Below, one piece after another: positions 61,715 to 64,000 of a stretch of 64,000 nt of DNA. Source of the stretch: Mycolicibacterium insubricum. GTDB taxonomy: Bacteria > Actinomycetota > Actinomycetes > Mycobacteriales > Mycobacteriaceae. The position numbers and the translations under genes were made by a program. The notes below the pieces were generated by a model that searched no databases, had not been told where the DNA came from, and saw nothing but the letters and a program-made list of their open reading frames with translations. Positions within the stretch are counted from its first letter, which is position 1, and each line of letters starts with the position of its first letter. The stretch spans positions 2,108,001-2,172,000 of the forward strand of contig NZ_AP022618.1 of the NCBI RefSeq assembly GCF_010731615.1, read 5' to 3'.

Positions 61715-62788
61715 CTACTGGGGTGCCGCGACAGCCGGCGCCGTGACCGCCCGGGCAGCACACCAGCGCCGGACCGTCCGCCGCTGCGCCAGGACGATCA
61801 CGGCAACGGCCCAGGCCACCGTGATCACCACGATCGGGATGAGGATCGGCAGCGCTTCGGGCGGGCGCCGGTCGTTGTCCACCACTTTGGCGAGCACGGC
61901 GAATGCCACCAGAATGTAGGCCGCCCAGCAGACGACGAGGGTGATCGCCCCGGCAAACCGGCGCCGAAGCAGCAGGATCCCGCCGGTGATCAGCCCGATG
62001 GCCAGCAGGCCGCACACCCCGCCGACGATCCCCGCCACCACCCGGGCAGCGGGATTCTCGTCCGAGCTGAGGGCGCCGTCCACGCCCGCGACGGTGCCCA
62101 CCAGGAAAAGCACGCTGCTCAGCAGGCTCATTACCGCCGCGGTGATCGCGGTGCGGCCCGACGGTGCCGGCTGCGAGGAGTCCAGGGTCCCGACGGGTCC
62201 CGGCGCGAGCGGTGACCCCGGCCCGGCGGGCTGTCCCTGGCCGGTCAGCCACCGTTTGGTCGACGGCGCCAGCACCAGACCGAGGATCACCGCGGCGCCG
62301 AGCGCGGCGCGGATTGCGGTGCCCAGGCCGGGGCCGATGCGCCAGACCTCGACGTCGTCGATCTCGCCGATGGCGGCGACGATGTCGTTCCAGATCTGGC
62401 TGGAGATGATGTAGACGATGACGGCGCCGACCAGGGAGACGGCGCAGGCAGCTGCGACAACCATGCGGCCCGCGGGTTTGCGGCGCAGCAGCATGATGCC
62501 GCCGACCAGCAACCAGACCGCGAGGATCACGTTGAGCACCCCGACGACGGTATTCAGCCGGTCCATCGAGGCGATCGCCGATCTCGCCGCCGTGGTCAGG
62601 TGATCGCTGACCTCGGTGAACGATTCGTCGGTGACCCACTGCGCGTACACCGCCCAGACGGCGCCCACAGCGGAGCCGAACGCGGCGAGGAAACACAGAA
62701 TCGCCGCCCACAGCGTGGTGGTGCGAGTCGGGGGGAGGACGGTCTGTGCGGGGTGGCCGGCCGGATCCCCGGGCTGTGCGGGCTGCAT
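61715..62788 (-). CDS. Membrane protein of unknown function
   Basis: 357 residues. Pro/Gln-rich cytoplasmic start, four hydrophobic helices in the first half (L-W-A-A-I-L-C-F-L-A-A-F, V-L-N-V-I-L-A-V-W-L-L-V, C-A-V-S-L-V-G-A-V-I-V-Y), a Pro-rich loop, and about four more helices. ATG 62788 chosen. No family recognised. Confidence 0.75.
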   Translation of the reverse strand: MQPAQPGDPAGHPAQTVLPPTRTTTLWAAILCFLAAFGSAVGAVWAVYAQWVTDESFTEVSDHLTTAARSAIASMDRLNTVVGVLNVILAVWLLVGGIMLLRRKPAGRMVVAAACAVSLVGAVIVYIISSQIWNDIVAAIGEIDDVEVWRIGPGLGTAIRAALGAAVILGLVLAPSTKRWLTGQGQPAGPGSPLAPGPVGTLDSSQPAPSGRTAITAAVMSLLSSVLFLVGTVAGVDGALSSDENPAARVVAGIVGGVCGLLAIGLITGGILLLRRRFAGAITLVVCWAAYILVAFAVLAKVVDNDRRPPEALPILIPIVVITVAWAVAVIVLAQRRTVRRWCAARAVTAPAVAAPQ

Positions 62789-62836
62789 ATCCCGAGAACT
62801 TACCGGTTTCAATGTGTGCCTACCTGCACAAATTCG

Positions 62837-63220
62837 CTACCGGGCGTCGAGCACCGCGAAGCCGAGGGTGGACCGGGCGGCCAGTCGGTCGCGGCCGACG
62901 TCGGTCACGTCCACCGCGGCGACGATCAGCCGGCGCCCGGCGCGGACGATGGTGGCCTCGGCGCGTGCGGGCCCCTCGATGACCGGTGCGAGGTAGTGGA
63001 TGTTGAGGTCTGCGGTGGTGACGCTCTGGTCGGGGCCGACGTGATGCCCGCAGAGGATGCCGGCGGCGATGTCGATCAGGGTGGCCAGCAGCCCGCCCTG
63101 CAGGGCGCCGCGGGTGTTCGCCAGGTCCGGCCGGTTGTCGATCTCCATGATCACCCGCTCGGGGGAGTCGACCACCGTCCGGTAGTTGAGCTGTTCGAGC
63201 AGGTGCACGGTCTCGGCCAT
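62837..63220 (-). CDS. PaaI-type thioesterase (single hot-dog)
   Basis: 127 residues. Hot-dog fold with [20 protein letters not shown] (catalytic-helix pattern G-G-x-x-A-x-x-I/L-D) and L-N-I-H-Y-L-A-P-V. Hydrolyses acyl- or aryl-CoA esters; substrate unknown. ATG 63220; divergent from mapB with 101 bp between them. Confidence 0.88.
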   Translation of the reverse strand: MAETVHLLEQLNYRTVVDSPERVIMEIDNRPDLANTRGALQGGLLATLIDIAAGILCGHHVGPDQSVTTADLNIHYLAPVIEGPARAEATIVRAGRRLIVAAVDVTDVGRDRLAARSTLGFAVLDAR

Positions 63221-63321
63221 GCGTCGCACGCTATCAGTGTTCTCGCCTACTGAGAATGATGTTCTCGCCGGTGGACGCCCGGCGCGGCGGTCCGCATCGA
63301 CCCGGGACTATCGTGGTGGCC

Positions 63322-64000
63322 ATGGTTGTGCGTGCCCCCCTGCGACCCGGCGAGGTCTCGGCCACCTTGGCGGTGCCCAGGATGATCGAGCGTCCCGAAT
63401 ACGCGTGGCGCGACACCGTCAACGAGGGCACCGAACCGTGGGTGCAGACCCCCGAAGTCATCGAGAAGATGCGCGTCGCAGGGCGGATCGCCGCCGGCGC
63501 GCTGGCCGAGGCCGGCAAGGCCGTGGCCCCCGGGATCACCACCGATGAGCTGGACCGGATCGCCCACGACTACATGATCGACCACGGCGCCTACCCGTCG
63601 ACCCTGGGCTACAAGGGCTTTCCCAAATCCTGCTGCACCTCGCTGAACGAGATCATCTGCCACGGCATCCCGGACTCGACCGTGGTGCAAGACGGCGACA
63701 TCGTCAACATCGACGTCACCGCCTACATCGACGGCGTGCACGGCGACACCAACGCCACCTTCTGCGCGGGCGACGTGTCCGAGGAACATCGGCTGCTGGT
63801 GGAACGCACCCACGAGGCCACCATGCGGGCGATCAAGGCCGTCAAACCCGGCCGGGCGCTGTCCATCGTCGGCCGGGTCATCGAAGCGTACGCAAACCGG
63901 TTCGGCTACAACGTCGTTCGTGACTTCACCGGGCACGGAATCGGCACCACCTTCCACAACGGCCTGGTCGTCCTGCACTACGACCAGCCTGAGGTCGAGA
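63322..64000 (+). CDS. mapB: Methionine aminopeptidase (MapB-like), cut by the right edge
   Basis: Type I methionine aminopeptidase removing the start Met. The first 226 residues are in the window: linker with [13 protein letters not shown], then metal ligands in [17 protein letters not shown] and H in F-T-G-H-G-I-G. An N-terminal extension of about 45 residues before the core matches the mycobacterial mapB form (Rv2861c). The C-terminus with the last ligands lies beyond the edge. Confidence 0.95.
   Translation, partial: MVVRAPLRPGEVSATLAVPRMIERPEYAWRDTVNEGTEPWVQTPEVIEKMRVAGRIAAGALAEAGKAVAPGITTDELDRIAHDYMIDHGAYPSTLGYKGFPKSCCTSLNEIICHGIPDSTVVQDGDIVNIDVTAYIDGVHGDTNATFCAGDVSEEHRLLVERTHEATMRAIKAVKPGRALSIVGRVIEAYANRFGYNVVRDFTGHGIGTTFHNGLVVLHYDQPEVE

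Overview
The window is high-GC chromosomal DNA from a Mycobacterium/Mycolicibacterium-type actinobacterium. Gene content and order follow the M. tuberculosis Rv2911-to-Rv2861c segment read in reverse: dacB2, the Rv2910c-like gene, rpsP-khpA-rimM-trmD, lppW, rplS-lepB-rnhB-Rv2901c, yraN-comM-dprA, viuB, xerC, the Rv2891-like peptidase gene, rpsB-tsf, amiC, pyrH-frr-cdsA-rlmN, dxr-rip1-ispG-Rv2867c-Rv2864c, mapB. Starts are often GTG and stop/start overlaps are frequent. fdhD/fdhF are absent; a thioesterase gene and a small Cys-rich ORF lie there instead.

Layout. 1-3.3 kb: cell-wall D,D-carboxypeptidase (cut by the left edge), a diflavin reductase, a 90-bp tandem repeat and a SnoaL-like protein. 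3.4-5.4 kb: rpsP-khpA-rimM-trmD operon. 5.4-9 kb: lppW, then rplS, lepB, rnhB and the DUF2469 gene. 9-11.6 kb: thioesterase, yraN and the first 304 codons of comM. 11.64-35.86 kb: a 24.2-kb genomic island that splits comM at its Walker B motif. 35.86-48.4 kb: rest of comM, dprA, envelope and siderophore genes, xerC, rpsB-tsf, amiC, prfC. 48-64 kb: a YjfM/YjfC/YjfL-like trio, then pyrH, frr, cdsA, rlmN, DUF2631, a TetR regulator, dxr, rip1, ispG, a GNAT gene, a penicillin-binding lipoprotein, a DUF1707 gene, a membrane protein, a thioesterase and the start of mapB.

The island is the most unusual part. Its left end has three overlapping genes resembling the Tn554-type recombinase trio (two tyrosine recombinases and a coiled-coil helper). 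The cargo is a copper-handling system. A leftward ten-gene operon carries LpqS-, CysK2- and MFS-like genes (the same order as M. tuberculosis Rv0847-Rv0849), a small secreted Cys/Met/His protein, a YcnI protein, a cupredoxin-like lipoprotein, a polytopic membrane protein, an L,D-transpeptidase, a short anchored protein and a beta-propeller lipoprotein. Rightward genes encode a P1B ATPase, a paralogue of the small secreted protein, a DUF305 protein, a CopZ-like chaperone, a multicopper oxidase and two small membrane proteins. A leftward two-component system and a DUF302 protein complete the set.

Three divergent intergenic regions of the island each contain two adjacent 11-bp direct repeats of the form TCTTNNNNRAA. 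They sit in front of the lpqS operon/ATPase pair, the DUF302/DUF305 pair and the regulator/oxidase pair. The simplest reading is that the island's OmpR-type regulator controls all six transcription units. This is inference from the sequence and has not been tested. No tRNA, rRNA or CRISPR array was seen.
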